This document shows, piece after piece, positions 1-8,033 of a DNA stretch of 64,000 nt (its first letter is position 1; each line of letters begins with the position of its first letter). A program made the position numbers and the translations under genes. The stretch covers positions 372,001-436,000 of the forward strand of contig OW818681.1 of NCBI GenBank assembly GCA_942493075.1, in the 5' to 3' direction. The notes under the pieces were generated by a model. It had not been told where the DNA came from, ran no database searches, and saw nothing but the letters and a program-made list of their open reading frames with translations. Source of the DNA: JBBQYD01 sp942493075. Its GTDB lineage: Bacteria; Verrucomicrobiota; Verrucomicrobiia; Limisphaerales; UBA8199.

Positions 1-767
1 AGCCGCAGTTCGCCCGGAAATCTCCTCACCTTGAGCAACCCGGGGATTTCAAGATTGGAAGGCACCGCCTCCGAGAAAAACAAGCGCGCCTGCAGGACGC
101 GGTTGGTGAAGGTCTCCAGGGTGCAATTCGCGCGCAGGACACTCCCGTCCATTACCCCAATCCAATCAGCTACCCGCTCTACGTCGGCAAGCTGGTGGGT
201 GGAGAACAGAATGGTGCGATCAGGCCGGCGCGTGAGATGGATCATGGATTCCACCAACGCCCTTCGGGCCACTGGGTCCAGTCCCAACGCCGGGTCGTCC
301 AAAATGAGCAGTTCCGGGTCTGGGGCAAGGGTCAAGGCCAGGCTTAAGCCAGCTCTCTGACCTCGTGACAAATCCCCAGCCCGCACTTTTGGCTGAAGAC
401 CAAAATGGCCGATCACGTTCCTAAACACCTGATCGTTCCAGCGGGAATAGAAGCTGGCTTGGAAGGCTCCACTTTGCTCAACAGTCATCCAGCTATAAAG
501 AGGATGGTCCTCGGCTACATAGCCAATGCGGCCACGGACTTCCGGTGTGATCCCTGATAGGCTGCAACCCAGGATTTCACCCTCCCCACGCGTTGGCGCC
601 AGGAGGCCCAGAAGCATACGAATCAGCGTTGTCTTGCCCGAGCCATTGCGGCCCAGGCAGGCGAACACGGTCCCGCGTGGCACTTCCAGGTCCACTTCAT
701 ATACGGCTGGTTTATCTCCATAATAACGCGTTAGGCCGCGCGTCTGAATGATGAGATCCCTATTCAT
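1..767 (-). CDS. ABC transporter ATP-binding protein (C-terminus beyond the left edge)
   Basis: Cytoplasmic ATPase subunit of an ABC transporter; the substrate cannot be read from the sequence. Translating the minus strand from the ATG at 767 gives an uninterrupted frame to position 1. Walker A (GRNGSGKT, about residues 39-46), a slightly degenerate signature (LSRGQ instead of LSGGQ), Walker B with the D-loop (LLILDD, then GLDP) and a switch histidine (FSTHQ) are all present. The start codon lies inside the end of the upstream gntR gene (8-base overlap), so the two are translationally coupled. GntR regulators of the YtrA type are usually encoded with such an ABC ATPase and a permease, and the permease would be expected just left of the window. 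The last residues are cut off by the window edge. Confidence 0.9.
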   Translation of the reverse strand, partial: MNRDLIIQTRGLTRYYGDKPAVYEVDLEVPRGTVFACLGRNGSGKTTLIRMLLGLLAPTRGEGEILGCSLSGITPEVRGRIGYVAEDHPLYSWMTVEQSGAFQASFYSRWNDQVFRNVIGHFGLQPKVRAGDLSRGQRAGLSLALTLAPDPELLILDDPALGLDPVARRALVESMIHLTRRPDRTILFSTHQLADVERVADWIGVMDGSVLRANCTLETFTNRVLQARLFFSEAVPSNLEIPGLLKVRRFPGELR

Positions 768-1167
768 TGGCTGTTCGCTTAAATGGTTTCCAGGAGGCAA
801 GTTTGGCTTCCAAGGCTTGTCGCAGTTCTTCCGGCGTAAAATCGAGCGCTATGGCCTCAGACATAAGCCCATCGAGAAGCGGGTCAAGGCGGCGCGATCC
901 TTCCTCGCGAGTAAACACACGGCGTTTGTGGGTAACAAATACACCCTTCCCGGCGCGTGTCTCGATGACCCCTTCGCGAGCCAACTCAGCATAGGCTCGC
1001 GCAACGGTGTTGGGGTTAATCACCAACTCTTCAGCAAGAGCTCGCACACTGGGTAGTTGGTCAGCAACCGAGAGCTTGCCGGTGGCCACTCCCAGCCGGA
1101 TCTGTTCGCAGATCTGGCGGTAGATTGGGGTGGTGGAACCGGGGCTGATGCTGAATGTGAAAGCCAC
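760..1167 (-). CDS. GntR-family transcriptional regulator, YtrA type
   Basis: DNA-binding repressor of 135 residues. The N-terminal winged helix is typical of GntR proteins (PIYRQICEQIR at residues 14-24, LPSVRALAEEL around 38-48, NPNTVARAYAEL around 51-62). Only a short helical C-terminal tail of about 50 residues follows, which is the YtrA layout rather than FadR or HutC. It overlaps the ABC ATPase gene downstream, so it probably controls that transporter and itself. A sigma-70 promoter and a 25-bp inverted repeat upstream support autoregulation. The inducing signal is unknown; relatives often respond to cell-envelope stress or peptide antibiotics (family knowledge, not shown here). Confidence 0.9.
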   Translation of the reverse strand: MAFTFSISPGSTTPIYRQICEQIRLGVATGKLSVADQLPSVRALAEELVINPNTVARAYAELAREGVIETRAGKGVFVTHKRRVFTREEGSRRLDPLLDGLMSEAIALDFTPEELRQALEAKLASWKPFKRTANE

Positions 1168-1244
1168 GATAGTTTAGGTGAAGCGCCGCGGCAGGGGCGG
1201 GGCGGCTGGGTTAAAATGTGTGAAAAGAGCCATGGGTTTTTGTT

Positions 1245-1285
1245 ACTGTATTAATACATATAGTACAGTTGATCCTAACTGTCAA
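1245..1285 (-). promoter_or_regulatory. gntR-ABC promoter with overlapping GntR operator
   Basis: On the minus strand TTGACA (1285-1280) is followed after exactly 17 bases by TATATG (1262-1257), a near-consensus sigma-70 promoter firing towards gntR. A 25-bp inverted repeat, ACTGTA...TAGTACAGT at 1245-1269, covers the -10 box. A bound repressor there would block RNA polymerase. The predicted 5' leader is about 80 bases. Confidence 0.75.
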
Positions 1286-1455
1286 CTCCGTTTTTTTTTA
1301 GTATTCTCCCAAGCCGCCCCTTCCACCCTTGCAATCACTTCTCCCTTCAGCGACCTGAATGGGGAGAACACGGAATAGGTTGCATGCGCCGGACTGTCTT
1401 ACGCTTAAAGGCTACGGGGGGGGCGAATACGGAAACCAAGGGCTTCCGTGAACCT

Positions 1456-1854
1456 ATGAGCGAAATTGCATTTCAATGTCCAAAGTGTGCCGGGGAGATT
1501 CGGATGGATACAGCCTCAGCGCGGATGGTGGTGATATGCCCTTTCTGCGCGGAGTCCATTGAAGTATCCACGCCTCCACCACAGAAACAGTTCCCGGTTT
1601 ATGGATTGTGGGCGCTGCTGCTTCCTTTGATGGGCGCGGGTGTATTTTTGCTCGTGAGAGGTTACCTGAGCGGCGCACCGGAGGACTTGGACTTCCTGGC
1701 CCTAGCCGGCTTGGTCCTTACTTCAGCATTGATTGGGGGCCTTGGACTGGCTGTGAGCTCATTCCGACAGGAGCGTTTATTTGTCTTACCGTTGCTTGGC
1801 GTAGTGGCAAGTGTGGCAGTTGCCCTGGTGCTCTGGTTCCAGGTCTATCAATGA
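1456..1854 (+). CDS. Zinc-ribbon membrane protein, function unknown
   Basis: Hypothetical protein of 132 residues when started at the ATG at 1456; a longer in-frame start at 1384 has no homology-like content. The N-terminus carries two CPxC knuckles (CPKC near residue 8 and CPFC near residue 28), the pattern of a small zinc ribbon. Three hydrophobic stretches follow (about residues 45-63, 72-93 and 103-130), suggesting three membrane spans with the ribbon probably in the cytoplasm. It stands alone between the gntR promoter and the convergent chemoreceptor gene, so context gives no function. Confidence 0.65.
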   Translation: MSEIAFQCPKCAGEIRMDTASARMVVICPFCAESIEVSTPPPQKQFPVYGLWALLLPLMGAGVFLLVRGYLSGAPEDLDFLALAGLVLTSALIGGLGLAVSSFRQERLFVLPLLGVVASVAVALVLWFQVYQ

Positions 1855-1909
1855 TGAGGGCACCCACACCGGTTGGCGGGATGCCCTATGAGAGACCTTT
1901 AGAATCAGG

Positions 1910-3745
1910 CTAGCTCCGCAGAACCAATTGTGAGCCGTTCTTCTTGGCTCCATTCTGCTTCAATTGTGCAGGGTTGCTGCGAGACGCCCGGGGCCCAGCC
2001 TCAGCAACCGGAGCAGGGGCATGGTTCACAGCTCCTTCGTCCTGCTGGTGGCCGCCAATTAGTTTATCGAGATCAACCAGTGCTTGGTGAAGACAGGGGA
2101 TCTGCGCCGAGAGTTGGCTGGCGATCTTTGATGTCTCCTCCGCATTCGCTGCGTTATCCCGAGTCACTCCGTCCAGTTGATGCACGGTGGAGGTGATTTG
2201 CTCAACGCCTGTGTTCTGTTGTGCGGATGCATTGACCATCTCGCTGACCAGGGAGTCCACGCGCCGGGTTGCTGTGACAATCTCCTGCAAGCTGTGGGTT
2301 ACCTGGCTGCTAATTTCCACCCCTTGGGCGGTTCGCGTGATAGCGTCCTGGATGCGGCCGGTGGTTTCCTTGGCAGCCTCTGCGCTGCGTTGGGCGAGGC
2401 GGCGGACTTCTTCCGCTACGACAGCGAAGCCTTTTCCGGCTTCTCCTGCCCGAGCCGCTTCAACAGCAGCATTCAATGCCAGCAGATTGGTTTGAAAAGC
2501 GATCTCATCGATGGTGGTAATGATCTTGCCGATCTCTCGGCTCGAATCACGAATGGCACCCATGGCGGCTTCCATCTTTTTCATTTCCTCTGTGCCGTTA
2601 TCGGCGACAGTGCGTGCCTGTGTCGCCACTTGAGCGGCTTCACGAGCATGGGCCGTGTTATGCCGGGTCATGCTGGCGATTTCTTCCAATGAAGCGCTGG
2701 TTTCCTCGATTGAAGCAGCTTGGTGATTTGCTCCTTCTGCCAGGGAATGGCTGGCATCCGTCACCTCACCGGCCGCCTGGGTGACTTCTCTGGCGCTGCT
2801 GCTCACCGCTTGGCTGACCAGTTGAAGGCGTTGACCGAGTCGGCGTGAGGTGAAGATTGACCAGCCGCAAACCAACAGGGAGATTAGCCCGCCCGAAACG
2901 AGCGTCCATTTTACGACGCCCATGACCATAGTCTCATAGTAAGCCCTGCTGCGTCCTATGAACATCATCCCAACAGGAGTGCCCAAGTGATCCTTTAAGG
3001 GCCAGTAGGCGGTGTCGTAGTTTTGGCCTAGAATGGCGTTGCGATCGAGAAAAGACTTGCCTGTTTTAAGAACGGTTTCGAGCACCTTCGCGTTATCCAT
3101 GCGGGTTCCGGTCGCTCGTTTGCCTTCCCGTAGAATGGTGGTGCTTATGCGTGTATCACCTTCGAAAATCGTGCACTCGGTTCCGTATCGGCTTTTAACG
3201 CCATCAACGAATTCGTGTTCGGCAGCGAGATCAAATCCAGTGGTGATAACCCCCATGACCTTGCCATCTTTGAGAATGGGGCGTCCAGTACGCAGTGCCA
3301 GACCAGCGGCGGTTCCGCGTTCGACGGTCGAACAGGATTGACCTTTGAGGGCCTCCTGAACGTTCTTTTGATTGGTGATGTCGTCGCCAGCTTTATCGGA
3401 ATGGGCACGAGCCAGGACCTTGCCCGTGCTGTCCGTTAAGGTTAGCACGTTGATGCCCGATGCCTTCATCGACTCCACGCAGATCTCTTTAGTTTTGGCG
3501 CTATCCTTCGCCTCAATTGCTTGAAGCAGGGTGACATTCTTGCTTACGAACAGGGCAGCCGTCTCCATCGTCTTCTTCTGACTGTCCAGATCGCGTTGAA
3601 TCTGACTTGAGAGCCGCTGCATATCCGTTTGGATCTGTTCGTGAAAACGGTCGCGCACGGTCCAGAGTGTGGCGCCCAGGATCACTCCTACCACAAGCCC
3701 CACGCCTACAAGGTTCTGAATAACTAATTTCGTTGTCAGTTTCAT
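1910..3745 (-). CDS. Methyl-accepting chemotaxis protein with Cache-type sensor
   Basis: Inner-membrane chemoreceptor of 611 residues. A first membrane span (residues about 9-29) is followed by a periplasmic region of about 240 residues that resembles the Cache_3-Cache_2 type (ALRTGRPILKDGKVMGVITTG in the middle, YDTAYWPLKD and GMMFIGRSR near its end). The second span is near residues 277-300. The cytoplasmic part has the MCP signalling hairpin with EIAFQTNLLALNAAVEAARA and GFAVVAEEVRRLA, which contacts CheA and CheW. I see no clear HAMP domain and no C-terminal CheR-binding pentapeptide. A sigma-28 promoter upstream ties its expression to the flagellar regulon. The ligand is unknown. Confidence 0.95.
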   Translation of the reverse strand: MKLTTKLVIQNLVGVGLVVGVILGATLWTVRDRFHEQIQTDMQRLSSQIQRDLDSQKKTMETAALFVSKNVTLLQAIEAKDSAKTKEICVESMKASGINVLTLTDSTGKVLARAHSDKAGDDITNQKNVQEALKGQSCSTVERGTAAGLALRTGRPILKDGKVMGVITTGFDLAAEHEFVDGVKSRYGTECTIFEGDTRISTTILREGKRATGTRMDNAKVLETVLKTGKSFLDRNAILGQNYDTAYWPLKDHLGTPVGMMFIGRSRAYYETMVMGVVKWTLVSGGLISLLVCGWSIFTSRRLGQRLQLVSQAVSSSAREVTQAAGEVTDASHSLAEGANHQAASIEETSASLEEIASMTRHNTAHAREAAQVATQARTVADNGTEEMKKMEAAMGAIRDSSREIGKIITTIDEIAFQTNLLALNAAVEAARAGEAGKGFAVVAEEVRRLAQRSAEAAKETTGRIQDAITRTAQGVEISSQVTHSLQEIVTATRRVDSLVSEMVNASAQQNTGVEQITSTVHQLDGVTRDNAANAEETSKIASQLSAQIPCLHQALVDLDKLIGGHQQDEGAVNHAPAPVAEAGPRASRSNPAQLKQNGAKKNGSQLVLRS

Positions 3746-4077
3746 AAAGCCCTATTGATAGCCCGCCTGTAAAAGCAAATAAACTGTTCATCGGTTTTCA
3801 CAGGTAACTACTCTATCGGGCAGAATTAGAGAAGCTTTAGTGTTTTTTTATCGGTTGCAGTTACCGTTGTATTTCAGGCATTGAACGAAAAGAGCCAGAT
3901 GGCGCTTGGCAACGCCTTCGAACGGAGATCAAGTTCAGACGACCTAATCTGGTGATTCCAAACGACTTGGCTGGCGAGAACTCCAGCCGACAGAGTCTCA
4001 TGGGCCCCATGTCCGTTTAAGAGTCCGACCGTTTAAATTGGTTTAATCCTTCCACGCTTTCCACTAGTCTGGGCTGG
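3746..4077. other. Divergent intergenic region between chemoreceptor and helicase genes
   Basis: This 332-base gap holds the sigma-28 promoter and leader of the minus-strand chemoreceptor gene and, to its right, the upstream region of the plus-strand helicase gene. I see no ORF with coding character, no tRNA and no convincing riboswitch. Confidence 0.6.
3813..3839 (-). promoter_or_regulatory. Sigma-28 (FliA) promoter of the chemoreceptor gene
   Basis: On the minus strand TAAAGCTT (3839-3832) is separated by exactly 11 bases from CCCGATAG (3820-3813). The FliA consensus is TAAAGTTT-N11-GCCGATAA, so this site matches 7 of 8 and 6 of 8 positions with ideal spacing. It leaves a leader of about 60 bases before the start codon at 3745. 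A FliA gene is present at 55094-55921. Confidence 0.75.
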
Positions 4078-6633
4078 TTGCACAAAACTCTTTACGACCT
4101 GATACCGCGTGGGGACCGCCCAAGTAACGACGAGTTGCTGGGCCAATTCCTGGCCTATGCTGAAGACCGTGGATTGCAGCTCTACGCCGCCCAGGAGAAT
4201 GCGATCCTGGAATTGTTCGATGAAAAGAATGTAATCCTCAATACGCCAACGGGTTCCGGAAAATCTTTAGTCGCCGCTGCCCTGCATTTTAAGGCCCTCG
4301 TCCAAGGCAAACGGTCCATTTATACCTGTCCGATTAAGGCGCTGGTAAATGAAAAATGGCTCTCCCTCTGCCGCGAATTCGGACCCGAGAACGTAGGGCT
4401 CAGCACCGGAGACGCCTCGGTTAACCAGGATGCGCCAATCCTGTGCTGCACCGCTGAGATTCTTGCCAATATGGCCCTGCGGGAAGGACGCGATGCGCCC
4501 GTCCAGGAGGTCATCATGGACGAGTTTCATTACTATGCCGACCGCGAACGCGGTGTGGCCTGGCAGGTTCCCTTGCTTATCCTGTCCCAGGCACGCTTTC
4601 TCTTGATGTCCGCCACCCTGGGGGAGACTGCCTTCTTTGAAAGCGAACTCACGCGGATCAATGGGCGTGAGTCGGTGACCGTTTCCTCACAGGAACGTCC
4701 GGTGCCGTTGGAGCACGCCTATTCGGAGCTGCCGTTGGCGGCAACCTTGGAGAGTTTGGTGAGCCAGGGGCGTGCGCCGGTTTATGTCGTTCACTTCACG
4801 CAACTGGAAGCGGCGCAAAGCGCGCAGGACTTTACCAGTATCAACGTGTGTACCCGGGAGGAGAAGAACGCGATTGGTTCCGAACTCGAGGGATTCAAAT
4901 TCAGCAGCCCTTACGGACCAGAGATCAGGAGGTGGCTGAAGCACGGCATCGGGCTGCATCATGCTGGGCTGCTGCCGAAATACCGAGTGCTGGTGGAGCA
5001 ACTGGCTCAAAAAGGTTTGCTCAAGGTCATTTGTGGAACCGACACACTGGGTGTGGGCATCAACGTCCCCATCCGCACAGTCCTGTTTACCCGGCTCTGC
5101 AAATTCGATGGCCAAAAGACGGGCATACTCAGCGCACGCGATTTTCACCAAATTGGCGGACGAGCGGGGCGCAAGGGTTTCGACGATCGCGGTTGGGTCG
5201 TTGCCCAAGCTCCGGAGCATGTGGTGGAGAACCTCAAACTCGAAGGAAAAGCCGCGCGAGATGGCAAGAAAGTCGTTAAACGCAAACCACCAGAAAGGAA
5301 CTTCGTCAACTGGGACAAAAACACGTTCCTGCGCCTCATCGCGGCTCCTCCGGAACGCTTAACGTCCCGTTTTCAAGTCACCCATGGCATGGTGCTTAAC
5401 GTTCTGTCGCGCCAGGGCGATGGCTGTCGTGCCATGCAGCAACTCATCGCCCGGTCCCACGAATCGCCTAAAGCCAAAAAAGCGCATCTGAAGCGCGCCT
5501 GGCAGCTCTTCCGTTCCTTACTCGATCGGCGAATCATTGAGTTCATTCCTCGCACGGCTGAAGGGGCTTACCTGCGCGTTAATGTAAACCTGCAGGATGA
5601 TTTCTCGATGGATCAAGTCCTGTCGCTTTACCTTTTGGAAACCATTCCGCTCATTGATCCTCAAGCGCCCGATTATGCGCTCGTTGTGCTGTCGCTGGTG
5701 GAAAGCATCCTGGAAGACCCGGATATTATCCTTCGCAAGCAGTTGGATAAGGTGAAAACCCAAAAGATGGCCGAGATGAAGCAGGCCGGGATGGAGTATG
5801 ACGAGCGGATAGAGGAGTTGGAAAAGCTTGAACATCCCAAGCCCAACCGCGAGTTCATCTATTCGACCTTTAATGCCTTTGCCGACAAACACCCCTGGGT
5901 GGGGCAGGAGAACATCCGCATCAAATCCATCGCTCGTGAGATGTTTGAAACCTTCCGGTCGTTTGCCGATTACATTCGAGATTACGAATTGCAGCGTGCG
6001 GAGGGAGTGCTGCTTCGTCACCTGAACAGCGTGTACAAAGTCCTATCTCAGACCGTGCCTGATACTGCGAAGAACGACACGTTGCTTGAGATGGAGGTCT
6101 ATTTGCGCACCATGATCCGGCAGGTGGACTCCAGCCTGCTTGATGAGTGGGAGAAAATGAAGGACCCGAATTACCAGCGGGCCGAGAGCCGGGAGGTGCG
6201 CCCGCCTGGAGCGGAAGAAGCGGCGCAAGACGTTACTCGAGATATTAAAGCTTTCACCACAGCCGTCCGAACCCGAGTGTTCACCTTCCTGCGAGGATTG
6301 GTGATAGAGGATTTCGCGACCGCCCTTGAGCACCTGAACTCACCATCCGACGCGGATGGGCAGCAATGGACGCCGGAGCGTTTGGCTGGGATTATGGAGC
6401 GGTTTTACCAGGAGCATCGGTTTCTGTGCCTTGATCCTAATGCGCGAAATGCGCGCCATACCTACGTGACTCCCTCCGAGGACAAGAAGTCCTGGCGGGT
6501 TCAGCAGATGCTCGTTGATCCTGAAGAGCACAACGACTGGGTGGCGGAACTCGAGGTGGATCTGGCACAATCGCGAGCCACCTCAGAGCCGGTGATTCAG
6601 TTGCGCAGGATCGGGACTCTCATTTCTGGGTAG
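4078..6633 (+). CDS. Ski2/Mtr4-like superfamily 2 helicase, DUF3516 type
   Basis: ATP-dependent RNA or DNA helicase of 851 residues. Motif I is TPTGSGKS (about residues 59-66), motif II is the variant DEFH, motif III is SATLG, and motif VI is QIGGRAGRKG. The GVGINVP block before motif VI and the long C-terminal extension (about 400 residues, largely helical) fit bacterial Ski2-like proteins that carry DUF3516. Their role in bacteria is poorly known; RNA processing or decay is a reasonable inference from Ski2 and Mtr4. The start is TTG at 4078. No ATG fits near the N-terminal end, an in-frame CTG at 4069 is the only close alternative, and no strong ribosome binding site is visible. The gene stands alone. 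Confidence 0.88.
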   Translation: MHKTLYDLIPRGDRPSNDELLGQFLAYAEDRGLQLYAAQENAILELFDEKNVILNTPTGSGKSLVAAALHFKALVQGKRSIYTCPIKALVNEKWLSLCREFGPENVGLSTGDASVNQDAPILCCTAEILANMALREGRDAPVQEVIMDEFHYYADRERGVAWQVPLLILSQARFLLMSATLGETAFFESELTRINGRESVTVSSQERPVPLEHAYSELPLAATLESLVSQGRAPVYVVHFTQLEAAQSAQDFTSINVCTREEKNAIGSELEGFKFSSPYGPEIRRWLKHGIGLHHAGLLPKYRVLVEQLAQKGLLKVICGTDTLGVGINVPIRTVLFTRLCKFDGQKTGILSARDFHQIGGRAGRKGFDDRGWVVAQAPEHVVENLKLEGKAARDGKKVVKRKPPERNFVNWDKNTFLRLIAAPPERLTSRFQVTHGMVLNVLSRQGDGCRAMQQLIARSHESPKAKKAHLKRAWQLFRSLLDRRIIEFIPRTAEGAYLRVNVNLQDDFSMDQVLSLYLLETIPLIDPQAPDYALVVLSLVESILEDPDIILRKQLDKVKTQKMAEMKQAGMEYDERIEELEKLEHPKPNREFIYSTFNAFADKHPWVGQENIRIKSIAREMFETFRSFADYIRDYELQRAEGVLLRHLNSVYKVLSQTVPDTAKNDTLLEMEVYLRTMIRQVDSSLLDEWEKMKDPNYQRAESREVRPPGAEEAAQDVTRDIKAFTTAVRTRVFTFLRGLVIEDFATALEHLNSPSDADGQQWTPERLAGIMERFYQEHRFLCLDPNARNARHTYVTPSEDKKSWRVQQMLVDPEEHNDWVAELEVDLAQSRATSEPVIQLRRIGTLISG

Positions 6634-7126
6634 GGCGGCATCGCTGAGGCCGCCGAGAAGGATGAAAGCAATCACACCAAGACGCCAAGGTAAAGCAAGT
6701 TGTTGGCAACGATCTTCATTCCGGGATCAGTGCCATCAGTGCCAGGGTTACGCGGAACTATGAACCTGATACCCTTGCCTTGGTGTTGCAGGCCCGGTCT
6801 CCGCACCGGGCGGGTCCGATTCCGATCTGAGCTCTGAAGGAGCGGTAAGCCGATAGCCCCGGGCAAGGCCGTCAGGCCGCCGCCCCTGGGGCGCAATCCT
6901 TTCAGGATTGAGGAAGCAGGGCGGATGGGCGGCGTCTCACCGCTGTTCTTCAGGCCTTTTCTTGGCTTCTTTGTTGTAAGAATTCTGTTCCCGCAGAAAC
7001 CGGCAAGACGTTGCGACCAGAAAGGAAACCAAGCCAACGAAGGTCTGGAAAAGGACTTCTCCGCCTTCTCGCCAAATTTTTAGCGTGTCTTGGCGTGGTT
7101 TAGCGCGAATGTGTGGTTGACGTGGG
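6634..7126. repeat. Gene-free stretch with degenerate palindromic repeats
   Basis: About 490 bases without a credible gene. Directly visible are a perfect hairpin CAATCCT-TTC-AGGATTG at 6894-6910, a GC-rich run of short inverted pieces (GGCCGTCAGGCC, CCCCTGGGG) just before it, and an ACACCAAGACGCCAAGG-like motif near 6676. The motif resembles one near 28677 (ACACGAAGACGCGAAG). ORFs crossing this region are low-complexity read-throughs of the palindromes. I interpret it as remnants of dispersed intergenic repeats. Confidence 0.5.
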
Positions 7127-7894
7127 TTAAGCGACGTTCTGAACCGAATCCTTCCGGGTTTGGTCCTGGGAATGGGAAGCCTGTTGCGAGGTGGAAGCCT
7201 TTGGGCTGTTCTTGGCGAAACAATCGGGGCAGATCCCGTGCGTGAAATCAGCCCCGGCCCGGCGGCCGAGGTAACTCTCAACTTCGGCCCAGTAGCCTTT
7301 ATCGTCGCGAATGCGGCGGCACCAGGCGCAGATTGGAAGCAAACCGTGCAACGTGCGGACTTCCTCAAGAGCCTCTGCCAGCTTGGCCGAGATACGGCGA
7401 AACTCCATCAAGGCCATGACCTGGCGGGACAAGGCTTTCATTGCTGCCATCTGTTCAGCATTCAATTGCCGCGGAATGTTGTCGATTGCGCAAAGTGCCC
7501 CCAGGGCCAGGCCATCGTTTGTAAGCAGGGGAAAGCCCGCATAAAACCGGATGCCGGGCGCGCTCCGCACCAAGGGGCTCTCGGAAAAGCGGCTGTCTTG
7601 CAGCGCATCCCGGACAATCATCGGTTCCTCCCCGAGGATAGTATGGGTGCAGAAGGAGATGTCGCGCGGGGTTTCCTGAGCCTGAACACCAAGAGCCGCT
7701 TTGAACCATTGGCGCGACTCATCAACAAGTGAGATGGTTGCCATCGGCACCTGACAGATGCAGGCCGCGACCAGAATCACATCGTCAAAAGTCTGCTCCT
7801 TTCCCGTATCCATGATCCGGTATTCCCTTAGTGCCGCGATCCGGCGTTTTTCCTGTTCGTTCGCAGTGTTCATGGACATTCCCTCGTCAGACAT
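7127..7894 (-). CDS. GAF-domain protein with C-terminal cysteine motif
   Basis: Cytoplasmic protein of 255 residues. The first 170 or so residues form a GAF domain of the type found in phosphodiesterase- and histidine-kinase-like sensors (RISF-type core FCTHTI, then YAGFPLLTNDGLALGALCAID). The C-terminal part has CAWCRRIRDDKGYW followed about 25 residues on by HGICPDC. This four-cysteine pattern is common at the end of GAF or PAS proteins and could bind a metal or sit in a redox switch. No output domain such as GGDEF or a kinase is present, so the protein may act by protein contact. Starts M1 or M6 (MSMN) are both possible. It is divergent from trpS. Confidence 0.82.
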   Translation of the reverse strand: MSDEGMSMNTANEQEKRRIAALREYRIMDTGKEQTFDDVILVAACICQVPMATISLVDESRQWFKAALGVQAQETPRDISFCTHTILGEEPMIVRDALQDSRFSESPLVRSAPGIRFYAGFPLLTNDGLALGALCAIDNIPRQLNAEQMAAMKALSRQVMALMEFRRISAKLAEALEEVRTLHGLLPICAWCRRIRDDKGYWAEVESYLGRRAGADFTHGICPDCFAKNSPKASTSQQASHSQDQTRKDSVQNVA

Positions 7895-8033
7895 ACCCCA
7901 TAATCCGAATAAAGCAACCTACGGTAATCAGACGCGGGTTTTGTGCCAGATATTGCTCTCAAATCCGATCAGGTGCTCGCCGTGCGGGTTGCTTCAGGCT
8001 TTTCTCGGAAGCAGTTCGCAGGTAGTTTGGCGC

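Noticed and set aside
3746..3900. Possible c-di-GMP riboswitch in the chemoreceptor leader
   Set aside because: I could not find the conserved core or tetraloop-receptor pieces; the conserved bases there are explained by the sigma-28 promoter.
6672..7037. 121-codon minus-strand frame in the repeat stretch
   Set aside because: It reads through palindromic repeats, is Pro, Gly and Arg rich, and has no domain or ribosome binding site.
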